The notes: generated from the letters alone by a model not told the origin. Shown: positions 1 to 11,443, numbered from the stretch's first letter. The stretch: DNA of 64,000 nucleotides from Luidia sarsii (GCA_949987565.1 OX465113.1:8217270-8281269), one strand, 5' to 3'. Numbers and translations are program-made.

Positions 1-1071
1 GGCGATGTAGCCGTGCGCAACGAAACTCTGGCACTTTGTGACGATGAGAAGGGGTTGCTACGGACGCCAAGATGGTCTACGTGGAAAATTTGGAAATAAA
101 TAAGTAGACAAATTAATGTGGCCACTGTCTCTCGTCCCCGGCACCACAAAGCATTTACATTTGTGATTATAGGACGGTGGAAAACAAAATCTTGTGCATC
201 GCGAAGTATTGATGATTATTGCCCTGACCCCTGTAGGCTGTAAGGAGTCCTATCAGACGTGCCCGGAAAGATTTAAGCTGAAGACGGTTAGGATTTTGAT
301 GTCTCTCTTTTTGATAAGAGGGCCAGCTTTCAATAGCCAACCGACATAATTCAGGAGCGACCTTGCGGACCTGCTAGTGAAAAGAAGAATACTAATAAAT
401 AGGCTGCATCGTTATTCCTTTCCTAGCGAATGTTTCCTCTTTGGGGTGTGGTGAATGATGGGGGGAGGTTACTCCTTACGAGGGGACAGGTGAATTAGAT
501 GACATGTTGGCCTGTTTCTGCTCGCTCTCAAACCAAGTCAATAGCGGGGCCGCATTAGTTACCAGTGCCTCGCTCCGTCCACAGAACAATGCTAGATTCG
601 CCTTGAAAGACAAGAGCGCCAAGCTAAGGGGTGGTCCGGGCTATTCAGGTTTGTGGCAGTCACGCCAAGGAGTAACAGTCCTTCCCCACCCCCTCTGTGT
701 GTGTCCTTTTCTCCATTTCTCTCTTTTTATTTATGGGGAGGGGGGGACAAAGTGCCGGTAAACAACAACCATTATAGGGGGTTAGGATACTCAGAACAGG
801 TGTCACATTAGGCAGAATGATGTAACGAGGGACAAGGAGAGAGCGTCAATAGACGGGAATAATCACCTCATTTTCTCCGTTTCTCCATCACCATAAAGGG
901 AGAAAGGGTAGTTAGGAAGGTACGGGGCTTGGGTCGAGCTGATAGATGTCAAGATGGGTTGGTGAGTGCTGGTTGTCGGTAAAGGGCAAGTAGATCACTC
1001 AGACATACTGCGTAACTGTCTGTACAGTTTCTTTTCTCCTTTTGTTAGCCTTTTATGGCACTAGCCCGTTT
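1..1071. other. Non-coding flank, nothing recognised
   Basis: No ORF here resembles a known family. The longest, about 85 codons from 504, has no domain-like composition and ends in low-complexity sequence. There are no clear repeats apart from short purine runs. I read it as intergenic DNA upstream of the satellite block. Confidence 0.6.
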
Positions 1072-1325
1072 CAGCTCCCCTCTGTTCCCCTCTGCTCCCC
1101 TCTGCAGCTCCCCTCTGCAGCTCCCCTCTACAGCTCCCCTCTGCAGCTCCCCTCTGCAGCTCCCCTCTGCAGCTCCCCTCTGCAGCTCCCCTCTGCAGCT
1201 CCCCTCTGCAGCTCCCCTCTGAAGCTCCCCACTGCAGCTCCCCTCTGCAGCTCCCCTCTGCAGCTCCCCACTGCAGCTCCCCTCTGCAGCTCCCCTCTGC
1301 AGCTCCCCACTGCAGCTCCCCTCTG
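1072..1325. repeat. 13-bp minisatellite (CAGCTCCCCTCTG)n
   Basis: About 19 head-to-tail copies of CAGCTCCCCTCTG are visible, with variants such as a change to GAAGCTCCCC near 1220 and CTCCCCACTG at three places. Deleting the CAG/GCAG part of the unit gives the decamer CTCCCCTCTG of the next block, so the two arrays are related. The + strand is pyrimidine-rich. No coding role is likely. Confidence 0.9.
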
Positions 1326-2843
1326 CTCCCTCTGCTCCTCTCTGCTGCTCCCCTCTGCTCCCTCTGCTCCCCTCTGCTGCTCCCCTCTGCTTCCCTCTGC
1401 TCCCCTCTGCTCCCCTCTGCTCCCTCTGCTCCCTCTGCTCCTCTCTGCTGCTCCCCTGTGCTCCCCTGTGCTCCCCTGTGCTCCCCTGCGCTCCCCTCTG
1501 CTCCCCTCTGCTCCCCTCTGCTCCCCTCTGCTCCCCTCTGCTCCCCTCTGCTCCCCTCTGCTCCCCTCTGCTCCCCTCTGCTCCCCTCTGCTGCTCCCCT
1601 CTGCTCCCCTCTGCTCCCCTCTGCTCCCCTCTGCTCCCCTCTGCTCCCTCTGCTCCCCTCTGCTCCCCTCTGCTTCCCTCTGCTCCCTCTGCTCCCTCTG
1701 CTCCCTCTGCTCCCCTCTGCTGCTCCCCTCTGCTCCCTCTGCTCCCTCTGCTCCTCTCTGCTGCTCCCCTCTGCTCCCTCTGCTCCCCTCTGCTGCTCCC
1801 CTCTGCTCCCCTCTGCTCCCCTCTGCTCCCCTCTGCTCCCTCTGCTTCCCTCTGCTCCCCTCTGCTGCTCCCTCTGCTCCCCTCTGCTCCCCTCTGCTCC
1901 CCTCTGCTCCCCTCTGCTCCCCTCTGCTCCCCTCTGCTCCCCTCTGCTCCCCTCTGCTCCCCTCTGCTCCCCTCTGCTCCCCTCTGCTCCCCTCTGCTCC
2001 CCTCTGCTCCCCTCTGCTCCCCTCTGCTCCCCTCTGCTCCCTCTGCTCCCCTCTGCTGCTCCCTCTGCTCCCCTCTGCTCCCCTCTGCTCCCCTCTGCTC
2101 CCCTCTGCTCCCCTCTGCTCCCCTCTGCTGCTCCCCTCTGCTCCCCTCTGCTCCCCTCTGCTCCCCTCTGCTCCCCTCTGCTCCCTCTGCTCCCCTCTGC
2201 TCCCCTCTGCTTCCCTCTGCTCCCTCTGCTCCCTCTGCTCCCTCTGCTCCCCTCTGCTGCTCCCCTCTGCTCCCTCTGCTCCCTCTGCTCCTCTCTGCTG
2301 CTCCCCTCTGCTCCCTCTGCTCCCCTCTGCTGCTCCCCTCTGCTCCCCTCTGCTCCCCTCTGCTCCCCTCTGCTCCCTCTGCTTCCCTCTGCTCCCCTCT
2401 GCTGCTCCCTCTGCTCCCCTCTGCTCCCCTCTGCTCCCCTCTGCTCCCCTCTGCTCCCCTCTGCTCCCCTCTGCTCCCCTCTGCTCCCCTCTGCTCCCCT
2501 CTGCTCCCCTCTGCTCCCCTCTGCTCCCCTCTGCTCCCCTCTGCTCCCCTCTGCTCCCCTCTGCTCCCCTCTGCTCCCCTCTGCTCCCTCTGCTCCCCTC
2601 TGCTGCTCCCTCTGCTCCCCTCTGCTCCCCTCTGCTCCCCTCTGCTCCCCTCTGCTCCCCTCTGCTCCCCTCTGCTCCCCTCTACTCCCCTCTGACCTCC
2701 TCTGCTCCCCTCTGCTCCCCTCTACTCCCCTCTGACCTCCTCTGCTCCCCTCTGCTCCCTCTGCTCCCCTCTGCTGCTCCCCTCTGCTCCCCTCTGCTCC
2801 CTCTGCTCCCCTCTGCTGCTCCCCTCTGCTCCCTCTGCTCCCC
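1326..2843. repeat. Decamer satellite (CTCCCCTCTG)n with 9-, 10- and 13-bp variants
   Basis: The block consists of the decamer CTCCCCTCTG mixed with a 9-bp form (CTCCCTCTG), a 13-bp form (CTG plus decamer) and rare TTCCCTCTG units. The variant order is itself repeated: the section around the TTCCCTCTGC unit at 1674 recurs at 2211 with the same succession of variants, a higher-order repeat of about 537 bp. All three + frames are nearly stop-free because a 10-bp unit cycles through the frames and contains no stop, which explains ORFs of 849, 425 and 405 codons. These have only Pro, Leu, Ser, Ala and Cys and are not genes. Confidence 0.95.
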
Positions 2844-3176
2844 TCTACTCTACTCTACTCTACTCTACTCTACTCTACTCTACTCTACTCTACTCTACTC
2901 TACTCTACTCTACTCTACTCTACTCTACTCTACTCTACTCTACTCTACTCTACTCTACTCTACTCTACTCTACTCTACTCTACTCTACTCTACTCTACTC
3001 TACTCTACTCTACTCTACTCTACTCTACTCTACTCTACTCTACTCTACTCTACTCTACTCTACTCTACTCTACTCTACTCTACTCTACTCTACTCGACTC
3101 TACTCTACTCTACTATACTCTACTCTACTCTACTCTACTCTACTATACTCTACTCTACTCTACTCTACTCTACTCT
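2844..3176. repeat. Pentamer microsatellite (CTCTA)n
   Basis: About 66 nearly perfect tandem copies of CTCTA, with a few substitutions (CTCGA near 3094, CTATA near 3113 and 3144). It directly follows the decamer satellite and shares its CTCT core, which suggests it arose by slippage from a decamer variant (CTCCCCTCTACTC appears near 2680-2730). Confidence 0.95.
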
Positions 3177-3650
3177 CTGCTTGAACTTGCAGTGCTCACC
3201 CTCTGCAGCTCCCCTCTGCTCCCCTCCGCTCCCCTCCGCTCCCCTCCGCTCCCCTCCGCTCCCCTCTGCTCCCCTCCGCTCCCCTCCGCTCCCCTCAGCT
3301 CCCCTCCGCTCCCCTCCGCTCCCCTCCGCTCCCCTCCGCTCTACTCTACTCTATTCTACTCTACTCTCTGCTTCAACTTGCAGTGCTCAGTGGGATTATC
3401 AATACGATTACACTCTCCACCCTCTGCAGCTCCCCTCTGCTACCCTCCGCTCCCCTCCGCTCCCCTCCGCTCCCTTCCGCTCCCCTCCGCTCCCCTCCGC
3501 TCCCCTCCGCTCCCCTCCGCTCCCCTCCGCTCCCCTCCGCTCCCCTCCGCTCCCCTCCGCTCTACTATACTCTACTCTACTCTCTGCCTGAACTTGCAGT
3601 GCTCAGTGGGATTTTCATTACGATTACATGTGTTATTAACATTGCATAAC
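3177..3650. repeat. Three-copy composite cassette: CTCTA run, unique linker, CTCCCCTCCG run
   Basis: A linker containing AACTTGCAGTGCTCA occurs at 3184, 3375 and 3591. In the complete copies it is preceded by CTCTA repeats ending in CTCTGC and followed by CCTCTGCAGCTCCCCTCTGC and then a CTCCCCTCCG decamer run. The second and third linkers extend further with GTGGGATT, then AT-rich sequence with ACGATTACA. Spacing is 191 and 216 bp. The block is a higher-order tandem repeat in which each unit joins two different microsatellites through a non-repetitive spacer. It has no coding content. Confidence 0.85.
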
Positions 3651-5440
3651 ACTATCAGGTCATGTCCAATACTGCCACCGTGGCACAATTCGCGACCTCA
3701 AAAAGACGGTCCTTGTACCCCTTCTTTCCCGAACGATGTGGATCTTGCAACAGATATCCCACCCCCATTTCTCTCTCTCTCTCTCTCGTAATTTCCAACC
3801 GCTTTTGCTTCGTTTAAAAAGCACCACTTACATCACGCCACACATGTCCGAGAACGAAGGCTATATTGACTCCTAAGGGAATTATCAACGTGCGAGGTGA
3901 TGCCCTAACAAGAGCCAAATGAAAGTGGAGTTTGACTTTTGTGACAAGCAGGTTAGCGACCGTCACAATTGCATCAGGGGCTTTTTAGCCTGTCCCACTG
4001 GTCGACCCCCAACCAAAACTCCCCTAAAAACAACCTTCTCATTTTGCTTTGCGTCATTTTCAGGGGTTCAGTTCCGCGCACTGTCCCCCAAACGCAATAA
4101 ACGGTGGAGGGACGTACAGCCAATGAGCGCTGGGTGATGGTGGATTGAAATTTTGGCCCAAATGAAGTGCTGGAGTGCTCCCGAATTTGATTGTTCGCCT
4201 CGCGTCGCACGGGCCAAGGGGAAACAAATCACGTTTGCTGGCTGGAAACCCCAAATTCACAATTGATGGACACCGTTCGTCGAGAAGATGTCTAGATACT
4301 CCGGCTCTCAAAACGAACTACCCATGGCCTTAAAGAGGCAATGTAATTGCTGCTGTTGAGAAGAGGGGGCAACTACCGATACGACATCCACTAACCAAAA
4401 TAACAGGAAACGATTGGACATTTCCCTTTAATTAGATTGCCGACTTGTCAGAGGACGTTTTTATTTTGGCTACAGCCCTCTGAGTAATGTACACGTACCA
4501 TTGACATAGTCAAACCAGTAGTGGAATTTTCAATCTTCACAGGATGGTTTATATCTTCACAGGATGGTATATTTAAGATTAGGGGTACGAATCTAAGTTT
4601 GAGCGTGCACCCCTTAAAAAGCGTAGCGTGGGCATAATCAGTGCTAAGTGCTTCTGAGTTACCATGGTTATCAGTCAGCCGCCGTCAACAACACATTACC
4701 GTGATTGTACAATGTTGCAACCCACAATAAATCGTGTCTGTGGCCGCCACAATCGACCAAATAATTTTATTAGCCCCAATCAGCTAAAAGGACGATTGCA
4801 ATGGGACCGACAATAGGAGGTTTCTTTTTATTTTCTAATGCAGTCTATTTTTGTATCCAGGGCCAGGGAGGTGGTGTTTCGATGAAGAGATGGGTTATAG
4901 GCAGGCCTCAACCCCCATTCTATACCCCAACCCACCTCCATCTCACTTTTGGCGTGGTATTGTACTTCGCCCCGCCCCGTGAATGAGAATGGAGTTGGTT
5001 TTTAATTCAATATATTCTCGTCCGTGAATGGTCAAGCCAATTCGTTGTTTCCTACTGGGGAGTGATGAGCTGGTGGTTGTGAGCATTCGTCCCGATGGGC
5101 TCCCGAAGGAACTATGGGCTCGTTTTCTCTTGATTCATTTGGCTCAGAAACACGGTGTGGAAACCATTGGAAGAATTTGATGGCTCAGTCAACTGATAAA
5201 ATCATTGTTGGTAGCAGCTTTGTCAGGCGACTCGTGGGAACACTTGCTGGCCCTCTTTGTAGTTCGGATCCGATGCCGTTTGTCCATACACGGGACATTA
5301 ATTAGCATTAAGAATAATTTTGTGCGTGCAAGCTTGCTGAAACGAATGCAATTATCCGGCCGAATAATTCCAAACCTAGCGAGAGATCCCTGGAAGTTGT
5401 TCTTTCTTTGTTGGAGTTTTTTGAAGTACAGAGGCAGACA
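3651..5440. other. Non-coding, no gene recognised
   Basis: A short CT microsatellite lies at about 3769-3787. The 60-83 codon ORFs on both strands (3919-4311, 4801-4986, 5114-5305) overlap each other and lack recognisable domains. A short direct repeat, TTCACAGGATGGT, sits at about 4535-4567. Otherwise this is ordinary intergenic DNA. Confidence 0.6.
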
Positions 5441-5553
5441 GAGACGGGGACGGGGACGGGGACGGGGACGGGGACGGGGACGGGGACGGGGACGGGGACG
5501 GGGACGGGGACGGGGACGGGGACGGGGAAGGGGAAGGGGACGGAGGGAGAGGC
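5441..5553. repeat. Hexamer microsatellite (GACGGG)n
   Basis: About 17 copies of GACGGG, followed by two GAAGGG variants, open a large purine-rich tandem complex. The unit is CpG-containing and G-rich, unlike the A-rich arrays to its right. No stop codons arise in several frames, which produces artefactual Arg/Gly and Pro/Val ORFs. Confidence 0.95.
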
Positions 5554-6100
5554 AGATAGAGAGACAGAGACAGAGACAAAGGCAGAGTCAGAGACAGGGA
5601 CAGGGACGGAACCAGAGACAGAGACAGGGACAGGGACGGAACCAGAGACAGAGTCAGAGACAGGGACAGGGACAGAGACAGAGACAGAGACAGAGACAGA
5701 GACAGAGACAGAGACAGAGACAGAGACAGAGACAGAGACAGAGACAGAGACAGAGACAGAGACAGAGACAGAGACAGAGACAGAGACAGAGACATAGACA
5801 GAGACAGAGACAAAGACAAAGACAGAGACAGAGACAGAGACAGGGACAGAGACAGGGACAGAGACAGAGACAGAGACAGAGACAGAGACAGAGACAGAGA
5901 CAGAGACAGAGACAGAGACAGAGACAGAGACAGAGACAGAGACAGAGACAGAGACAGAGACAGAGACAGACAGAGACAGAGACAGAGATGGAGACGGAGA
6001 TGGAGACAGAGACAGAGACAGAGACAGAGACAGACAGAGACAGAGACAGAGATGGAGACGGAGATGGAGACGGAGACGGAGACGGAGACAGAGACAGAGA
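5554..6100. repeat. Hexamer microsatellite (GACAGA)n
   Basis: A 550-bp array of GACAGA with GACAGG, GACAAA, GATGGA and GACGGA variants. The right part (5985-6090) contains a repeated block of GATGGAGACGGA units next to a 4-bp phase slip. The array is flanked by the GACGGG hexamer on the left and the 18-bp minisatellite on the right. All three share a GA(C/T)(A/G)GA-type core, which suggests one family that changed unit over time. Confidence 0.95.
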
Positions 6101-6911
6101 TAAACACAGAGATAGAGGAAAACACAGATATAGAGGAAAACACATATATAGAGGAAAACACATAGGTAGAAGAAAACACAAAGATAGAGGGAAACACAGA
6201 GATAGAGGAAAACACAGATATAGAGGAAAACACAGATATAGAGGAAAACACAGAGGTAGAGGAAAACACAAAGATAGAGGAAAACACAGAGATATAGGAA
6301 AACACAGAGATATAGGAAAACACAGAGATAGAGGAAAACACAGAGATAGAGGAAAACACAAAGATAGAGGAAAACACAGAGATAGAGGAAAACACAGAGA
6401 TAGAGGAAAACACAGTGATAGAGGAAAACACAGAAATATAGGTAAACACAGAGATAGAAGAAAACACAGAGATAGAGGAAAACACAAAGATAGAGGAAAA
6501 CACAGAGATAGAGGAAAACACAGAGATAGAGGAAAACACAGTGATAGAGGAAAACACAGAAATATAGGAAAACACAGAGATAGAAGAAAACACAGAGATA
6601 GAGGAAAACACAGAGGTAGAGGAAAACACAGAGATAGAGGAAAACACAGAGATAGAGGAAAACACAGAGATAGAGGAAAACACAGAGATAGAGGAAAACA
6701 CAGTGATAGAGGAAAACACAGAGATAGAGGAAAACACAGAGATAGAGGAAAACACAGAGATAGAGGAAAACACAAAGATAGAGGAAAACACAGAGATAGA
6801 GGAAAACACAGAGATAGAGGAAAACACAGAGATAGAGGAAAACACAAAGATAGAGGAAAACACAAAGATAGAGGAAAACACAGAGATAGAGGAAAACACA
6901 GAGATAGAGAA
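6101..6911. repeat. 18-bp minisatellite (GAGATAGAGGAAAACACA)n
   Basis: About 45 copies of GAGATAGAGGAAAACACA in direct orientation. Variants include GATATA, GGTAGA, AAGATA and GTGATA forms, and some variant strings repeat as groups: the GTGATA, AAATATA, GATAGAAG order recurs at about 6413-6470 and 6540-6595. Because 18 is a multiple of 3, one + frame reads Arg-Gly-Lys-His-Arg-Asp repeats without stops and the complement reads Phe-Leu-Tyr-Leu-Cys-Val. Neither shows any sign of being a protein beyond the repeat itself. Confidence 0.95.
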
Positions 6912-8984
6912 AGATAAACAAAGAAATGCTGGACATTTTCAAGACGAGAGTGAATAGACAAATGATGAAGCAGAGGCGGAGATAACATCTCCCTCTCTCA
7001 TAGCTTAAGAAAACTAGGTCCTTCCCTGGGTAAGGGAGTGGATCCTGACATATACCTTCCTAGCCGGCCTTCGTAGGGTTTTTCGTCTAGGCGTAATTAT
7101 GCCTCATTAATGCCTGATAATGATTGCATAATCCCGTCTCATTGTTGACTTGCTTCTGGAACCGGGCCAGTGGCAGTGCCCACAAAAGGCCCCAGCCCCC
7201 ACCATGTCTGACATACAGGAGGAGGGCAGCTAATCTCAGACGATGACCACGACAACGATGATGATGATGATGATAATGATAGAATAGGGAGGCTTTGTTG
7301 TTGTTGTTGTTGTCGCTGCTGCTGCTGCCGCTGCTACTGTTGTTGTTGTTGTTGTTGTTGTTGTTGCTGTTGTTGTTGTTATTGTTGTTGGAGGATAGGA
7401 GGCTAGGAGGTCAAGCTGGACTTCCCACACGTCCCAGGGGCACCGCAAATCGCAGATTGAGTCGCGCTGAATAGAGAAGCCGACCATTACCTGACAACTC
7501 CGGACAAAACTTAATGATGACGATACGATATTAACCCCTCTACGTCCACCTATAGCCTCTTTCAACACACGTCAGAAAAGGCAACAGTTCCTGGACATAA
7601 AACAGATGCCTCCCCGAAACACCAAAGGTTGACAAGGTAAGAGAGGAAAAAAGAGTCCAGAGTGGTTTTGGAGAGTTTTTTCCAGAGTTTTTCAGATTCC
7701 ATGACTTGATTCAATAAAAAATAATTATGATCTCGAGTTTTCCCTGACACGCAACTCTTGGGCCTTTTCTGCCGCCGTCCAAACCCTTTTGGTGGCGCCC
7801 TTCTCACAGCTCCATCGAAAACGACTCCACGTGCGTAAGTAACGTCAAGGGCACGCCCCGAGCGCACGGTCTCCATGGTTACCCCTCATCATCGAGAGCG
7901 TAGCGTTGAGGGGACACTGGTCTTTCCCAGCTAGGGTAGGACGGGAAAATAACCAGTGTAAGAGCTACAGAGCCTGCTTCGTAGTGGACGGATTGGGATC
8001 ATGAAGCAAGATAAACCCAGACGGTCTGAGAAAGAGACGGATAAAGGTCCCTTCTTTCTTGATGGAGACCGGTAGTTATTTTCCCATGCTTGCCACATCT
8101 ACACGATGTACTGTCCACAGCTAATAAGTTTACTGGAGACTTTGAACCGTTCAAGTCGCACTGCTTAGGCTCAGTGGTTCCAGCATAGATGACACTTGAA
8201 GTTATTTATCTGTGACGGGAGAGAGCTCCTAACGACGGTGCCAGTGCGGTCTCAGGGGCCGTCTCCGGCGGTGTGCGTCTAATTGAGGGGGCTCGCTGCC
8301 CGGCCACAAGGGGGCTCCTCCCATAGAAATGCAACAATCCCCACTTGAGGGTGCAAATGGCCCCGCTATAGATGGCACGGCGGCCAGGAGGACGACCAGT
8401 AGGAACACAAGACGGCTGACAGCGGGACAGAATGGCCGGTCTGAGTCGGCACCGGACCTGTTGAAAGTGTATACCTTTTTGTCGGATTAATCAAGGGTAT
8501 CTTTTAAAAACTGTTTACGTGTTTGGATAAGATCCACAGGGCCCCTCCCCTTGGACGCCAAGTGGTCCTTGTAGGTGCCACGGTGTGAGTGTGTGTGTGT
8601 GGCCTAGAAGTGAGTGGAGGAGGATGGAATCCTAGACGTATTCACCACATTACCAATGGTAGCCCGTTTCCAATTGCAGCGATCGCAAATGCGACGAAAA
8701 CAACGACAACCCAACATGACATTGACCGAGTGAACATGGTTCTAACCATCAAACTACACCCAGTGCTGGTTAAGATATAAATTGCTAGTATAAGTGGTTA
8801 GAAACGTACCTGTAATTGGGTTGGAAATAGCTATGCAGCATTAAATGCATACTGCATACAGCAGAGGTGTGAAGACTCTATTAGCAACATAAATACCATG
8901 ATAGCAAATATAAAGACAGCACAACAAAACAATACAACCTCTGCTTCCGAAACTGCAACACCAACAAAGAGGGACCGGACATCA
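6912..8984. other. Non-coding, with GAT and GTT/GCT trinucleotide runs
   Basis: A GAT run lies at about 7255-7275, and a GTT/GCT-rich trinucleotide array at about 7295-7390. A short GT run is at about 8587-8601. ORFs of 60-110 codons on the minus strand are low-complexity readings of these runs or have no known domain. No gene is supported. Confidence 0.6.
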
Positions 8985-9258
8985 ATTTCATAAAAGTTAG
9001 GAGTATTCCTATCTTGAAGTTAGGAAGAGTAATCATTCCTATAAAGTCCAGAACAATTCCTAAATATAGGAACATTCTTAACTTCCTATTTCATAAAACA
9101 ATTTAGGAAGAATCCATTCCTATCTTGGCACTAAAATCGTTCCTAACTTAGGAAGATTCTTTCATCCTTAGTTAGGCATTTTCTTGTGCAAATTGTTCCT
9201 AAGTTATTTAGAAACATTTATTTAGGAATATTCCTAAACACATTTTTCTTTATGAAAT
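8985..9258. mobile_element. Probable fold-back MITE-like element
   Basis: The segment begins with ATTTCATAAA at 8985-8994 and ends with its exact reverse complement TTTATGAAAT at 9249-9258. Inside, AGGAA and TTCCT motifs alternate densely, including the perfect 16-bp palindrome TTAGGAATATTCCTAA at 9222-9237 and near-palindromes of the TTCCTAACTTAGGAA kind near 9150. A second ATTTCATAAAA lies inside at about 9088, so the element may be compound. It has no coding capacity. Terminal inverted repeats plus internal self-complementarity fit a non-autonomous DNA transposon. I could not find a convincing target-site duplication, so the exact ends are uncertain. Confidence 0.5.
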
Positions 9259-10919
9259 AGAGCCTCTGAACAACAATCAGATGAAGACAAGGACGACACA
9301 GCGTGGCCAAAACAGGCGAAAAAGGTTAGCCTAGCAAAAGTGTGACAAGAGGCTGCATTATCAGAAGGCAAATTGTGACGCAAGATCACAGAGGATGCCT
9401 TGCCATAGCCGAGCATAGTGAAAATTGGACGAGAACGAAAGAGCCCCCATACGTATGAGCGCAATTGCATTTGTAATGTGAGTTATCTGGCGGACTGATA
9501 TATCAGGCGAAATTGGAAACTAAATGCCAGTCTATTGCAGGTGCTGTATCTGTTCATTCTCCTGGTAAATATTTTTACCTCCTCTACGAACCTTTGAAAC
9601 AAACACCACGCATTGACGCTCACGCCGTCTTTACCCTAAACAAACCCAATTAGTCTATGGGTTTTCTCGAGGCAGCGTTGTTGTACTATTCATGTGGAGG
9701 GCATTGATTCTATTATCTCATTCAAACGCTCATATAAATTCTTATTTTTCTTGCCGGTCTCAATCTCCGTCCATCCGCAAACAAAAATACATTCTTATCA
9801 TGGGATATTATCCGTGCCTTGCCGACTTGTTCCTCGTGAAGGACGTATGAAGGAATGAAGGACATATGAAGGACGTGCTGCCGTCTCTCCTCCCTCCACA
9901 CCTCCCCATCACCAAGTCGTCTACTTTGCTTTTGTGTCCAGGTTAGACGAGCGAGGACGAACTCGTCCAATGTGATGTCCATGTGTCCTGCAATAGACTC
10001 ACTGCTCTTGCTTTGAGTGGTTACTAGTAGGCCTATTTGTTACAATACCTCATAATTATATGGCATTATTTCCGCTGAGTGGCAATACGTTGGCATAGAG
10101 CACGGTGGCCGTTGTCACACGTTTGTCTGAAGGTCCTCAGTCTGTTTATTACAAACACCGCTTAAAGCCGGCTTAGTTATATGCCGCAAGTAGGTACGTT
10201 TTACACGGTTCGGTGTTTAGGCCTGTAGCCGAAAAAGTAAACCACAGGTCAGAAACGACACCGTGGCCACGTGACGCGTGGTTCAGGAGGAAAAACTGGC
10301 CTACCGTAATTATGGAAAAGCCAGATTCACGCTTCCTTGCTCCAGTGGGTCAACTTCTGACAATTAAATCTGGCTATATATGAACATAACAACCCGTCAC
10401 ACCGTTCGCATGCATTGTCCCCAAATCATTGACCTCGCCATTCGTCAGTTCCATTCATTCAACCATTCTTTCATTCATTCATTCAGTTCAAATTCTCGCC
10501 ACTTAAGCGAAATCAGTAACTCTGATTTGTGGTTTGTGTATCGTTATGATGTAGCAGTTTCTTCGCGTGCAGTCCAGCTATTGAAAACAAGTTGGTTTGG
10601 AAATGATGTCCAGTCGATGCGCGAGGAGAGAAGGATACAGGTTGTACATCGAATAAGAATACGGCAGCGCTTTGACTTTCTTTATAAAAATTACACTTCG
10701 TAATACTAAGGCCTGCTATTTTTTGTCTGTTTATTTGTTCAATTGAATGCGCTGTCTTTACACACGGTCTTATGCGTGGCTGACAGATTGGTCGAACCAA
10801 AACAAATTGATATTAAGTGCAAAAAAATACCCCCCCCCAAAAAAAAAACAACGACGGGGTCTCCTCAAAATGTTGCCTTTCCTTCCATTTTCGTATCTAA
10901 CCTCTACCTTTTATGAGTA
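9259..10919. other. Non-coding upstream region of the DMRTA-like gene
   Basis: No coding signal is recognised. A short ATTC run lies at about 10450-10487, and adjacent A and C homopolymer stretches at 10824-10850. One TAGGCCTA palindrome is at 10028-10035. The small ORFs on both strands overlap each other and look random. Confidence 0.55.
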
Positions 10920-11290
10920 TACGAGGTGCATATGGGGGGGTTGTGACGTCACCGGCAGGCGAGCGCCCTGGGGCGCGGTTTGGACCAATCAGATGTCAGG
11001 GTTACTTGTAGCGGCCATGGCGGTAGACGGGACGGGATCGCGGGACAAAACAAATACGGCGCGCACAGTCAAAGGGAGGCGGATCAGGGATTGGCTGGCT
11101 GTCAGTCAAGCCACGACCGATACACAACCCTTGTGCATGGGGGAGAGAGAGCCAGAGTCTGTATGACGGGGGGACGACAGGGCCACAGTGTGTGGCAGGA
11201 CTCGGGAGTGGCAAGCCGCCCCCGGTTGCACTAGTAGTCGTAGGAGCAAGGGTGAAAGCCAGCTAGCGAGTACTAGTGAGTGACACTGCG
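10920..11290 (+). promoter_or_regulatory. Candidate promoter / 5' region of the DMRTA-like gene
   Basis: This stretch becomes GC- and CpG-rich compared with its flanks. It contains a full CRE palindrome TGACGTCA (10944-10951), a CCAAT box (10985-10989), an inverted CCAAT (ATTGG, 11090-11094) and a GCGGCCATGG sequence (11011-11020) that resembles a YY1-type site. There is no TATA box at a fitting place. Its position, 0.3-0.6 kb upstream of the start codon, fits a TATA-less CpG promoter. The transcription start cannot be placed from sequence alone. Confidence 0.45.
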
Positions 11291-11443
11291 CTATGCTGCT
11301 TGTGTTGTTGCCTCGTCAGAAGACCGTTCTAAGGATTGGACTCGAGCTCTCATTAGACCGTTGATAACCAAGCCACCATCATTGCTGACGGTGCTCACAC
11401 GGTGATCTTTAATTATTTTTCCCCCTATTTTTTTTTCTGGCAG
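11276..11443 (+). other. Possible 5' leader intron (acceptor at 11442-11443)
   Basis: A strong pyrimidine tract (about 11410-11437) ends in TTTCTGGCAG at 11443, a good splice-acceptor sequence 122 bp upstream of the start codon. A weaker donor-like CTA|GTGAGT lies at 11276. If used, this would be a short intron in the 5' leader. The acceptor is the better supported of the two sites; the donor could lie further upstream. No RNA evidence is available. Confidence 0.3.

Noticed and set aside
1042..3591. 849-codon + strand ORF, and 425- and 405-codon ORFs in other frames
   Set aside because: They translate a stop-free 10-bp repeat in all frames, use only about five residues, and have no unique sequence apart from short repeat linkers.
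1072..3650. CRISPR-like array
   Set aside because: Units are contiguous without unique spacers and the genome is eukaryotic. The three-copy cassette has low-complexity, related spacers.
5205..6988. 570-codon Arg/Gly/Lys/His repeat ORF and 444-544 codon minus-strand ORFs
   Set aside because: Products of GACGGG, GACAGA and 18-bp repeats with no stop codons. Both strands and several frames are open at once, which real coding DNA does not show.
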